Source: Flammula alnicola (taxonomy: Eukaryota > Basidiomycota > Agaricomycetes > Agaricales > Strophariaceae). From it: 64,000 nucleotides of DNA. Under the pieces are notes generated by a model. That model worked only from the letters and a program-made list of their open reading frames with translations, ran no database searches and was not told where the DNA came from. The stretch spans positions 372,001 to 436,000 of the forward strand of contig JADNRV010000015.1 in the NCBI GenBank assembly GCA_015499995.1, written 5' to 3'. Shown one piece after another: positions 12,201-26,102 of the stretch. Position 1 is the stretch's first letter, and every line of letters starts with the position of its first letter. A program made the position numbers and the translations under genes.

Positions 12201-13040
12201 AAGAGAAGAGAGCACCCAGACAGCACAGGCTCACCTCCATGAACGTAAAGCTGTTGTAATTATTAGAGTCGTTGGAATTGTAAATATTCCGACAACAAGA
12301 ACCACATACCATGACTTTATCCAACTTCTCCATACGCAGGATGTTAGCCTCTTCAGTATTCAATTTCTTTCCATCTTGAACCTTGACTTCTATTTCAGAA
12401 TCTATATCCTCAAGCTCTGCTATCCATTCTCCATCTATTCCGTTTAAACCGCGGACTTGCCACCAGCGCTCTCCGCCCACAACATGTTTCAGCTCTTGCG
12501 GTCCAAACCATTCTATAAGGACATCGGCTGCGGCGTTGCAAGATGAAAGTGGGATAGTAACGGGTGAGACAGCGGCCCAGTATGGTGCAGGAACGTGTGT
12601 GTTGGTGCTAAATAAAAATAAAAAGAGTTAGAAAATACGCGCAACATTCCAAAAGCTGACCTACAAGGCTTGAAGTGATTCAATCGTGTTCTTCGTGCCC
12701 ATCTCAATGAAAGCTGTTGAAAGAAAGTGAGATTGAGAAAGAGACATATTTTCTGAAATTTACCCTTCACTATGTGGAAGGCCCTGACGACGTATGTGAG
12801 CAAAGCAAACAACGTTCATGTAAAATAACCGACTCGTCAAAGAAGATATCATCCTGAGGAACTTCATGCTCGTCCTTGGACGCTCTGAGTCGTTTGGCTT
12901 TCTTTTTACTGTGTGCAAGGAAGGTTTTGACGACAACTATTCCATGGGTCAGCCTTTGGCCGTCACTTGTGGAGCACGCGACGAGTAGGAGACGTACCTG
13001 GAGTTACGTGAATAGCGGCAGATGTTGTGGTGACTGGCAT
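9286..13040 (-). CDS. Hormone-sensitive-lipase-like alpha/beta hydrolase with long basic tail
   Basis: An alpha/beta-hydrolase-3 family esterase or lipase; the substrate is unknown. Starts [14 protein letters not shown] at 13040, then [15 protein letters not shown] and [13 protein letters not shown]. The oxyanion-hole motif is HGGGYFWGS, the nucleophile elbow is [12 protein letters not shown], and [17 protein letters not shown] follows. The family's second catalytic part is [20 protein letters not shown] then [20 protein letters not shown]. After that comes a long, charged, lysine-rich tail with a coiled-coil look ([20 protein letters not shown]), ending VGLTNSDEN. About 15-20 exons are needed. 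One is only 16 bases (12235-12250) and carries the HGG turn. An intron beginning after FFDE (donor GTCGGT) restores the family sequence FDEAFH. It is divergent from CFT2, with about 200 bases between. Confidence 0.88.
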
Positions 13041-13237
13041 ACGAGCTGTGTATGGCAGAAGTAAAAGGAGAGATGACTGGATTCTGTGACACCCGTAGAC
13101 GGGGCCGGGCCTGGCAGGCGATTTCGAAATGCACCATGATGTGGTTGACGTCAGAGCGCGAATAACTATTTTTGCAATCGCTGCACCTTCTTCAATAAAC
13201 ACCCATACGCGCTTAGTCAGCTACTAAGCCTTGTGCT
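13041..13237. promoter_or_regulatory. Shared promoter region of the hydrolase and CFT2
   Basis: 197 bases between two divergent start codons, so both promoters must lie here or in the 5' ends of the genes. No specific site is recognised; the call rests on position alone. Confidence 0.5.
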
Positions 13238-16200
13238 ATGATCACCTTTACGCCCTTGTCTGGGGCTGCGCGCTCGTCCACGACGACGCCGCTCGCATAC
13301 TTGCTTCAAATTGACGATGTTCGAATTTTAATTGACTGTGGATCCCCAGATTGGGCCCCAGAGCCTTCTCCGTTTGAGCCTTCTCCGTCAGAGAACAACG
13401 AACAACCAGCTTCATGGACGGAATACGCCGAAGCATTGCAAAAGTTCGTGTTAAACATAATTGAATCGTATTTTTACTCAACGTTGTCCTTTGCGTCTTA
13501 GATGTGCACCTACAATTGACTTGGTTCTCCTTTCTCATGGAGATTTAGCCCACTGCGGCTTGTATCCTTGGGCGTATTCGAGATGGGGCCTCAAAGCGCC
13601 AGCTTATTCAACCCTGCCTGTGCAAGCAATGGGGAGGATTGCAGTTGCAGAGGACGTGGAAGGCCTTCGGGACGAACAGGATGTCAGTGACCCGCCGGCA
13701 GAAATCAAAGATGGGGCAAATGGCAAAAGTTTAACGGACTCTCCTCCTCCGGCACCAACATCAGACGAGAAAGGCAAATATATCGCCACCGTCATTGAAG
13801 TTCAAGATGCCTTTGACTCCCTCAATACTTTGAGGTATTCACAACCTACACATTTGCAAGGTCAGGTCTTCTCGTTGCCTCTGTCCCCGTATTTTACCTC
13901 ATGCTCCGTGTTCCTCAGGAAAATGCCAGGGATTGACCATCACTCCATTCAACGCTGGCCACACTCTCGGTGGCACAATATGGAAGATACGCTCTCCTTC
14001 CTCTGGCACAATTATATACGCTGTAAACATGAACCACATGCGTGAACGTCATTTGGACGGAACGGTCCTAATTCGCCAAGCTGCGGGTGGTATATTCGAA
14101 CCATTAGCACGCCCAGATCTTCTCATTACCGACGCTGAGCGAGCACCTGCTATCACGAGCAGAAGAAAGGACCGGGATGCTGCTCTCATTGGTATGTTTT
14201 GCGTTTACATGAAAAAAAATCCTCTTGACTCAACGTTATTAGACACCATAACTTCAACCCTTTCTTCTCGGTCATCACTCCTTCTACCGTGCGACTCAAG
14301 CACACGTATCCTTGAGCTTCTTGTTCTTCTTGACCAACATTGGAATTATTCCCGCCTACGATATCCCATCTGTCTTCTGTCGCGTACAGGTCGAGAGATG
14401 TTGACGTTCGTGAGGAGTATGATGGAGTGGCTTGGGGGAACGATCAGCAAGGAGGACGTGGGTGAAGAAGGAACGAGTTCTAATTCGCGCCAACACAACA
14501 AGAGGCGACGAGACGATGATAACGAGGAAGATGCACTAGGAGCGTTTGCTTTGAGATTCAAGTGCGTGTCACATTCTTCATTTCCCCAGCTTTCTTGCCG
14601 ACTTATTACTTTAGACACCTGGAGTTCTTCCCAAATCCTCAAGCCCTTCTTCAGACATACTCGTCCAAAGACCCCAAATTAATCCTGGCCGTTCCTGCCT
14701 CACTTTCCCATGGACCCTCGAGGAATCTTTTCTCAGACTTTGCAGCAGTCCCAGACAACGTTGTTTTGCTCACTGGACGAGGTCCTGAAGGCACATTAGC
14801 GCGTGCTTTATTCGACAAATGGAACAACTCTCAGCGAGCGGAGGACAAGTGGGACAAGGGAAAAATAGGGCGCAACGTCATGATGGATGGTTCGATCAAG
14901 CTGAAGATGAACCGCAAGGTTCCGCTCACTGGCCTTGAATTGGAATTATACCAGCAGAAGGAACAGGCTGCAAGGGAAAAGGAAGCTGCACATCAGGCAT
15001 CCCTAGTACGAACCCAGCACATGTTGGAGGCAGATGAAGATGATAGTGAGTCTGACGAATCGGATTCGGATGCGGATGAGGAGGACGAAGTCCAGCAAGC
15101 TCTAAGCGGAGACCCCATGGATACTGGTGGTGATGGGACCATCAAAATTGAAGGCGGGGAGAGTAAAAGAAAGACCGACAAAGGGCTCGACGGAGCTGAC
15201 TGGTTAGATGGTGACGAAGGCCTGACGAGGCAGTTCCTATCTTTCGATATCTATCTGAAAGGCAATGTGTCTAAGTCGACCTCATTCTTCAAGAATACTG
15301 GTCAAGGCCAACGGTTCAGGATGTTTCCTTATGTCGAAAAGAAGCGCAGGGTGGATGACTATGGAGAGACCATCGATGTTGGAATGTGGTTGAGGAAGGG
15401 CAAAGTATTGGAAGAAGAAGCTGAGAGCGAAGACGTCAAGGATTACAAGCGACGGGCACTGGCTGAGGAAGATGCAAAGGTATGTTGTCTTCGCAGTTTC
15501 TGGACCATCGAACCCCCATACTCAATCCTAATTCAGAAAGCCATCAAGGAACCTCCGTCGAAATATGTGACGAATGAGATTGAGATCCAGTTGGCCTGCC
15601 GCCTGCTTTTCGTTGACATGGAGGGCTTGAACGATGGACGGGCTGTCAAGACCATTGTACCACAAGTCAACCCTCGTAAAATGGTTGGTGTTTTCGATTA
15701 GATCGCTGTTTCGTTTCTCATTTCATTGATTATCAGATCATCGTCCATGCTCCGGCCGTTGCTGCGGACGCTCTCATTGAAGCTTGTAACAACATTCGGT
15801 CAATGACAAAAGATATCTTTGCACCACAAGCTGGTGAAACTATACAGATTGGTCAACAAACGAATAGTTTCTCCATAAACATTAGCGACGAGCTGCTCGC
15901 TTCGTTGAAAATCTCCAGAGTATTTATTGTTTGCCCCTGTTCTTCTGACACGATCCTAATATAATTGTTTTAGTTTGAAGACAACGAAATCGCGTATGTC
16001 AGGGGACTAGTCGCTGCACACCAAACGTCAACTATTCCCACCCTGGAACCTATTTCGTCATCGTCGGTGCATGCGGTTCCTGCCATCCCTTCGCAGACCC
16101 TGCATCAGCGGATGCTTGGTTCACGGCCACAGGTGCCACTTCCGCACTCGACGATGATTGGAGAATTGAAGCTTACTGCTCTAAAGTCGCGACTGGCTTC

Positions 16201-16396
16201 TATCGGTGTGCAGGCAGAGCTGATCGGCGAGGGAGTTCTGATCTGTGGGACATCCGCATCATCGGATACCCTTGGGGGATCTGTCGCCGTGCGAAAATTA
16301 GCTAAAGGGAAGATTGAGCTGGAGGGCAATGTTTCTGAGGTGTACTATATTGTACGGAGGGAGATCTATAACCTACACGCGCTTGTTGCTGCATAA
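13238..16396 (+). CDS. CFT2: Cleavage and polyadenylation factor subunit CFT2 (CPSF100)
   Basis: Nuclear subunit of the mRNA 3'-end processing complex, the inactive partner of the endonuclease CPSF73/YSH1. The metallo-beta-lactamase fold starts MITFTPLSGAA with ILIDCGSPDW. The metal-binding HxHxDH motif is degenerate (LLSHGDLAHCGLYPW), as in known CPSF100 proteins. GHTLGGTIWKI, the beta-CASP region (SRTGREMLTFVRSMMEWLG) and VLLTGRGPEGTLARALFDKW follow. An acidic linker (DDSESDESDSDADEEDE) and the C-terminal domain (GKIELEGNVSEVYYIVRREI) complete it. I infer about nine exons and no frame break. The stop at 16394-16396 is 257 bases ahead of the second alpha-tubulin. Confidence 0.95.
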
Positions 16397-16653
16397 TATG
16401 ATAATAGTAATTTCTTGGTCCTTTTCTTGCGCGATAAGGAAGTGGCGATATCGCATCAGCCACAGGAGTCAGGCGCTATTGTTGTGACGGAGCCGGAACC
16501 AAACAGCCGGAAAAGGGAATGTGGGCACGCTTTCACAAAATTTGTTGGAAAAGCTGAAATTGCCCTCTGACCACTGTTGCCTTCCGAGTCAACTTTTGTT
16601 TTCTCCCCACATTAACGCTTTCTTCTCGTACTTCCCCAGTTCCTTAACGAAAA

Positions 16654-18546
<1,893 letters not shown>

Positions 18547-19127
18547 AGGAAAGTAAAGCCTGTCACCTGCTTTTCTTTCCCCTGTTTGTTTTCTGATGCC
18601 TGAATACCCCACCTTGTATCGCAAATTCCCATGGCCCTGACTTCTTGCATGCCTTTCGTACTAGTTTGTGTCGTTATTTCTTCCCAGTTCCGCTTTTACT
18701 CAACCCTACTTAAATATCGATTTGCAATCATTTATCGATTCATTAAAGTTTTTTTACTGTAGCCCATGCTCTTGTTCCTTATCTTTCGAGATTTGAATAA
18801 ACAGGATTCTTGAAGTAAACCTCGGTGGCTGGTATCTCACTTGCAAGTACATAGATTACGTGACTAACTTTCTCGGAATGTGATCAAGTCCTATGCACAT
18901 AAAGATGGGAATGGACAGAATTTTAGAAGCAAATGTCCATAATGGTGGGTATTCTATTGAGATGTGTATAACTTTTCATCTCATACATTTCGTGAATATT
19001 CCATCTTGTCTGTCGTCGTCTATCTATCTGTTCTTCTAACTTCTATGAATCTACTCATCTATCCCAAACTTGAAGAATCCAAATGCTTTGGAAGAAAGAT
19101 GATATCGTTGATGATCGACCCACCGGA
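18547..19127. other. Intergenic region between convergent genes
   Basis: This lies between the 3' ends of alpha-tubulin and the HAD phosphatase. It holds both 3' ends. A plus-strand open frame starting near 18964 runs across the end of the HAD gene on the other strand and looks like a shadow. Nothing else was seen. Confidence 0.5.
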
Positions 19128-20181
19128 TCAGTTGCCTTTGATTATCACCGTGACTCCAGTCGCAGTGCGCTTCACGGAAATACTGCATAATGGAGACAGT
19201 CAGCATATGTCAATGGAGAGTAGGATGTTCCGAATTCACAATGACAAATCTTTGACAATGAAATCAGGTTGGGCGGCTTCAACTTGCTCCCTGCTGTGGG
19301 TAGTTAATAATCCGACAGTTTTGCATCCTGCTGCACGTCCACTTCGAATGCCAGAAGGCGCGTCTTCGAAAACAAGGCCTAGATAATAATAAAAAATGGA
19401 AGCGTCAAACATTCAGGATAAGATCTTGTTAACATCATCTCGGCTCACAATTTTCGGGCTTGACGCTACACTTCTCTGCACCCAGGAGATAGGGATCGGG
19501 GAACGGTTTACCCCTGGACACATCTTCCGAGGCAACAAAAACGTCTGGTACAAGAACACCGGCAATGCTGAGGGCGGAAGACGCGTACGACCGCGTTGCA
19601 GACGTGCAGAGGGCCCAGCACGGCTTGGGTAGGTAGCGCCCGGGACCGAGCTTGAACAATTTTCGCGATCAGAGTGGAATGTATGTCTTGGGGCCGGCCG
19701 ACGCGTACCTCTTCCATGATAGGCTTTACACCCGGTAACTGGACAATGCCTTGTCGACCGCCCTCGGTCGACGTAGTGACGATAGCTTTCTCGAAGCGCT
19801 CGGCCTCTGACTAGAGAACAGCCATAAGGATCTGGATGAGATCGACGGAGGTCGCGTCAACTACGTACTTCCAAGATCTCGGGATCCTCGATGCCACAGT
19901 GGTTCCTTAGATTGTCGATTGTACGGACGCCATGGGCAGCTGTGCATAATGAATACGAAAAAGAGGCGGCAGTGTACGCGATGCTCACAGCTCAGGATGT
20001 CGTGAACGTCTATGGATGGGTAGGATTGCCGGAACAGCTCCCAAGCGCCGACGACACCCGCGGTAGAGTCGACCAGCGTGCCGTCCATATCAAAAAGACT
20101 TTGGGCTGGGTAAGGCGTCGGCGAGAAAGAAAAATTGGGACCGACTTACATCGCATCGAGGTGCAATATGGTGTCAGCCAT
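19128..20181 (-). CDS. HAD-superfamily sugar/polyol phosphatase (GPP/DOG type)
   Basis: Related to yeast glycerol-1-phosphatase and 2-deoxyglucose-6-phosphatase; the actual substrate is not known. Exon 1 is MADTILHLDA. A splice to acceptor AAAG gives ILFDMDGTLVDSTAGVV, whose DxDGT motif holds the catalytic aspartates. Next come HGVRTIDNLRNHCGIEDPE and VTTSTEGGRQGIVQLPGV. CTSATRSYASSAL supplies motif 2, and GKPFPDPYLLGAEKC supplies the motif 3 lysine. The chain continues with EDAPSGIRSGRAAGCKT (motif 4) and ends VKRTATGVTVIIKGN. About eight exons join in phase without frame errors. It is divergent from SEC15 over 264 bases. Confidence 0.88.
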
Positions 20182-20445
20182 TATGTTTGGGTGGATGTAA
20201 GAGAAAGAAAGAAAAGCCGATGGACCGGAAATGTCGAGTGGGAGACATACTGGGGTAAATTAGGGGCAGATGATCGGACCGCGTTTGTTTAATGTGGAGG
20301 ATGGAGCCAAACATACGAGTCGGTGATTCTGATTGTGACAGTTCCGACCACTTCTAGTTGCCATATTGGAACGAGGTCTAACCATTCTTACACATTTCTG
20401 TGATTGTTTTTCTCCTCGTTCTCGTCGTGTTCTCTCGGCCCAATT
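20182..20445. promoter_or_regulatory. Shared promoter region of the HAD phosphatase and SEC15
   Basis: 264 bases between two divergent start codons. The part just before SEC15 is pyrimidine-rich on the plus strand (TTTTTCTCCTCGTTCTCG), a common fungal core-promoter character. No defined site is recognised. Confidence 0.45.
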
Positions 20446-23400
20446 ATGCCTCCGCGTAGGAGACAGCAGTTTACTCAGGACCACATTGACCAGCAGCTGC
20501 AGCAGATCCATCTCCTGGACCCCTCTTCCTCCTCTGAAAACTTAGAACAGCTCGGCCCTATCATCAAGCAAATTCACACTAACCGGCAGCAGGATGCATA
20601 TCTCAGGACAGTGCAAGGCCTCATCGACTCCAAGGACGCTGAGATCGAGAAGATATGCAGTGACAATTACCAAGACTTCATCTCTTCCGTCTCCACCCTC
20701 TTTACGGTCAAGTCGTATACCGACAAGATGAAGGAGAACATTGCCTCCTTGGATACCAGTGTTGCCCAGCTCGGAGGCGGACTAGTCGAGAAGAAACGCG
20801 CCCTGCTCCAATCGAAGAAGACCGCCGCAAATCTGGATGAGGCCATAGACACCCTCCAGGCGTGTCTACGCGTCCTTGACGTCGTTGACCGCGTCGGTGA
20901 AATGATCAGAGAAGGAAAATACTGGAGCGCGTTGAGGGTTTGTCCTCTATCTAATCACGTCGTATACATATTTTCAATCGAACAAATGCAATTTTCAGTC
21001 ACTCGAGGACATTCAGAGTATGCCGCCAACCTCATTGTCGCAAACACCCTTCTTTCAGCATCTGCTATCCTCGTTACCGTCCCTACGTGGCCAAATCAAA
21101 GATGCAGTCACAGCGTCTATGAAACAGTGGCTCCTAGAAATCAGAAATATAAGCACAGAGGTCGGCCGACTCGCTGTCGAAGCCATGGAATCGCGAACAC
21201 GACGTTGGCGTACAAGACGCGAGAAAGATATTCTACTCCGACCCAGTCGGGTTGGCAGCGCCGTCGAATTGGTCACTTACGAAAAGATTGAATGTGAGCG
21301 CTCTTGTATATTTCTTTTCTGAGTACTGATTTTGTTCTCTACAAAAGTCAACGTCCTTGACAACGAGAAGCTTCACGTGGATTTCAAGCCGCTTTTCGAG
21401 TGCATTCACATTTATACTACATTGAACTCGCTGAGCGAGCTCCAGAAGTCTTATCAAGCTGACAGAAAGGCAAGACACGTGTATTATTGTTTCGACGGCG
21501 CCAATTTGACTTTGTGATTTGCAGGCTCAATCTGACTTGATCCTTCCAACGCCTCTGCCCTTAGCCTCACTCTCTTCGCTGACTCAAGAAATCTCAGGTT
21601 TCTTCATTGTAGAATCTCATGTCCTCGAAACCACTGGCACCTTCCGTTCTTCACGAGACGTTGAAGAACTCTGGGAAGCTCTCGCTGTACGTCTGACGAC
21701 AGCCATCCAAAGTGCTCTGCGGACAGAGGCAGATCCGGAAACCTTTTTGAAGGTCAAAGAAAGCCTTTTGACGTTTATAATGACACTTGAAGTGCGTGCT
21801 ACATTACATCCACTGAATGTTCACTAAGATTTTTTCAAGACTTACTCCTACTCAACCACTCCTCTCCACTCATTCATCATCGTCCTCTTTGAGAAGTATG
21901 CAAAATTGCTGGAAAAACAATTTACAAGACGCTTCGAAGCTGTAAGTGTTTATCCCTTTTGGCAAGGCGATCTCAGCGTACCTTTTTTCTTTTCTTTTAG
22001 ATAGTACGCGAGGACGAACATACCCCCATGAAAGTGGACGCCGAACATAGCGTAGAAACAATCCTCGACACCGTCTGGCTGCATGAAGAAGAGAGAAATG
22101 AAGTCAGGCAGTGAGTTACGTCCCTGTGCCCGACAGATTGGCAAATGAGCTCTTCGCTAGAACACCTATGGGTTACCCTCTAGCATGGTCACTCACGTTC
22201 TATCTATGCTGTCAAGATGTACGTGACTGCCTTCCATTCTTTTCAATCTAATTCAATCTAATTCAATAACTCTGTTTGACCTGGCAGATCCGGACATTCA
22301 TTCAAAAGTTCTATGCATTTGTGGAAGGAGTATCCCAGCATCACCGAGATATCGATGACCTTTTAAGCAGGGTAAAAATAAAGCAACTCTGTAATCGTCC
22401 TTGAATGCCGTCGAACTCACACCTTGCTCGTTTCCGTGCAGTCACTAGATTCCCTGCTCGAAAAGAGCATCAGCCAGAGCATTAGTCAGCGTCTGGCAGG
22501 CACGCAGAACCCCACGCAGATAGCACAGATCATCACCAACTTGGAGTACTTCAGGTCGCATGTGGCGAACTTGGGCGATCTCTCACCAATCTCCGGTACG
22601 CAGATTAACCTTTCTTATTCATTTATTCGTGGATTTAGGCACACTCCTCAATATGATTTATTTATAGGTCCACGCAACGAGGTGGGATTATCAGGCTCTC
22701 TGCGTCTTCAGCGTTCGAGGGGGTCATCGGCAAGTCGCTCCAGCGCATGGCGAGCTTGATATCGTCCAAGCTCGACCAATGCTTCGAGCTGTCCGAGTAC
22801 GATTGGACACCGAAGGCTCGGGAGACTTCACCGAGCATGTACCTCTACGAGCTGGTCAACTGGCTGACCACCGTCGTCGACTCTCTGGTTATCAAGGAGA
22901 ACTACAAGGAGGAGTCCTACAAGGGCGCTCTTGGGTACATCACTGAATGCCTAATGGTCCGTCCACGCTCTTCGCGGTTTTGCCTCTGCTTACCCAACGT
23001 CAATTAGGATTTCTTGACTGGGCGCGATATTCCCATGATGAACGAGAACGCGATATCGAATATTCTTATCGACGTCGATTTTCTTGAAGATGAGCTGAAG
23101 CGAATCGGGAGATCTCATCTTGCCACAGTTTTCATTGAACTTCGCCTGGTAAGTCAATAGTTCACAGCCTACCTGTCGACGTCATACTGCGTGCCTTAAA
23201 AAACTCTAATGCTTTTAAAAACAGACAACATCGATTGTTCTCAGCAACACTGTTCAGGAATATCTTGTCCCTGCTAACAGGCATGCATCTTATGCAGCTG
23301 TGAAACCCAAGCGCCTCCAGTCATTGCTTGAGAAATTGGCTCGATACGGGGCATCACAGCGAGATCCTGCAGGTCGGGAGCTAGGTGAGAGAAGACGCAA

Positions 23401-23446
23401 AGAAGCCGAGGCGGTAGGGCGGGTTTTCCCTGGCGAAAACCGCTGA
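20446..23446 (+). CDS. SEC15: Exocyst subunit SEC15
   Basis: A subunit of the exocyst, which tethers secretory vesicles to the plasma membrane; in yeast SEC15 binds the Rab SEC4 on the vesicle. Starts MPPRRRQQFTQDHIDQQL and has an N-terminal coiled coil (KSYTDKMKENIASLDTSV). Family landmarks are DIRTFIQKFYAFVEGVSQHH, DIDDLLSR, NPTQIAQIITNLEYF, STQRGGIIRLSASSAFEG, LSEYDWTP, YLYELVNWLTTVVDSL and DVDFLEDELKRIG. The end is RVFPGENR. I infer about twelve exons. One base seems to be missing near 22585: the frame giving NLGDL must continue as LTNLR, which then splices into RSTQRGG at 22670. The stop lies 330 bases from the end of ARF1, convergent. Confidence 0.93.
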
Positions 23447-23775
23447 TGTATTTATTTGTCATGCACCTTGCACATTTTCATTTTTCCAACCACTTGAAGT
23501 GTAAACTATAGCATGTAAGATATAACCACTGGTCTATCAAAAAGAGTGATTTTAGAGCCACATGCGAGATCAAAAACTTAGAAGAAAAGGCGACAAGAGA
23601 CGAGACAAAGACAGAGAGAAAAGAAAGAAGTTGGCCTGGGAAATTGGATGTGCTAGCAACGGAATGAACGGAGAGCGAGATAAACAGCGGTGAATACGTT
23701 TTCGGTATCGTGAGGGGATCGTGACACATGAGACAACGCTAATTAAGGTACCCAGACCGGAAAAGTAGAAATCCA

Positions 23776-24603
<828 letters not shown>

Positions 24604-25414
24604 GGTTGCGAGAGAAAGCGGGTACGAGAAGGATATGAAAAGTTGAAGGTGAGGCTGAGGACAGCGAATGCAGTGTGCACTTCAAGTTTGTCGTCTGTTT
24701 GCGTGGGACTCCAAGATTGAAATTCCGCTATGGGACAAACACTACATTTTATATTCCCTCCTCTTGATCGCCACGTATATTCGTCGTCAACCACCGCAGC
24801 CAGGGTCTGTGCTCGTAGGACAGCAGGGCTCGTCTAGTATCGCATTCATCGACATTTGCGGACCCGCCTTACTGCGAGTCTGCGGATTCTGTACTCAGCG
24901 TGACTCAGAATGGATACAGAGCCAAACTTCTCTCTCAACGGCCCTTTCGGGCGTGGTCTGGCTATGCTTGGGTAGCAACGTTATATTTGGCAAGAGGGCT
25001 GATCGATGATTGCATACTTGTGGACTCTTGTGGACTCATTTGCCTGGTATCGAACTGAATTAAATCAATCCGAGGCGCAGCTTCCCATTACGCCACATAT
25101 ATAGCTGGCATTTCTTCGTCAATTTCATTAGTCCTGCGGAATTTAAGCTTCTTGATTTAGATGATGTATGATGTATCTATTCTTCAGATTTCTTCTCACA
25201 CGCAAACGACTTGAAAAATGGAATAGAAAATCAAATATTTTATCAAAAGACATATTTACAGAGGCGGAATTACCAGCAAATACAAAGAAAATGCGAGATC
25301 TAGAAAATACAAAATAGAACTGCGAGGGAAAAATTCGAGGAAAGCGAATATAAGGAAGAAACTGATTTCTGGACAAGGTAGATATGATCAATCTATTTTT
25401 GGAATGGAGAGCGT
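24604..25414. other. Intergenic region with a tRNA-like segment
   Basis: About 810 bases between ARF1 (whose promoter is at the left end) and the dual-specificity phosphatase. On the minus strand at about 25030-25096 it contains A-box-like (TGGCGTAATGGG) and B-box-like (AGTTCGATACC) sequences in tRNA order, but the acceptor and T stems do not pair well. No convincing coding frame was found. Confidence 0.45.
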
Positions 25415-26102
25415 TTATCGTGTTAACCCAGCTGCGCGAAGCTTGCGGTCTAAATTGGTGCGCCAGTTGACATAAATCCCATTCGATGGTGAGGGATTAT
25501 ATTGACACAACTCGAAGAGGACGAGTTGCTCCTGGAATCCAGGATTGGGCCAGATATGATCGCGCGCTAAATTAATGATAAGCGACCGTATCGCGGAAAT
25601 GGTAATGTCGGTCATACCGGTTCTGACGACCTCAAGGGCTTGCGTCGCATTGATGCGCCTCGACCACATTACTATTCCGTATGGTGAGCGGAAGCCTAGA
25701 AAATTGGGAAAGGGAAACCTACAGTAGGCGGCGACCACCGCAGCGCTTCTGGAAATTCCTTGCACGCAGTGCACGAGGACGACACCGCCAGACCGTAGAG
25801 CCTGGTCGATGAATCGGCATGCCGAGGGCAAATGAATCAAGAGATCAGCGTAGTCGACATCTTCGACTGCTATGCGTTTGTGGTATATACCCGCTTCAGG
25901 TAGTTCAGCGGGTATCGGGTCCGAACATACAGACAGAATATGTGTGATACGATTCTCCGCCAAAGATCGCGTTGAGCGTGCGGCCATAATACTAGATGGA
26001 AGGGTCAATATACATGACGACAGAGAAGGACAGGTGCAGAGCCACTGACTTTCCCAGGAAAAGCCTGTTTTCGATGACAGCATTGATATTTCTCCAAACC
26101 AT
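25415..26102 (-). CDS. Dual-specificity protein phosphatase
   Basis: A small DSP of the cysteine phosphatase family. The signature is VHCVQGISRSAAVVAAY, with catalytic Cys and Arg in HCxxGxSR. The general-acid loop region is VEDVDYADLLIHLP. I chose the ATG at 26102, giving MVWRNINAVIENRLFLG; the exon then splices through GTCAGT...CTAG into IMAARSTRSLAENRITHIL. The open frame extends further upstream but in another phase. Introns lie in the substrate-binding part (after AAVVAAY and after LEVVRT). The C-terminus QEQLVLFELCQYNPSPSNGI has the form seen in fungal DSPs. It appears to be the DSP domain alone with no added zinc domain, so it is not a YVH1/DUSP12 orthologue. Substrate unknown. Confidence 0.85.

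Noticed and set aside
18964..19386. Plus-strand open frame of 140 codons
   Set aside because: It overlaps the last exons of the HAD phosphatase on the other strand, which fit the family in phase; no support of its own.
22230..22268. Short tandem repeat TCAATCTAAT in a SEC15 intron
   Set aside because: Only about 2.5 units, inside an intron; too short to mean anything by itself.
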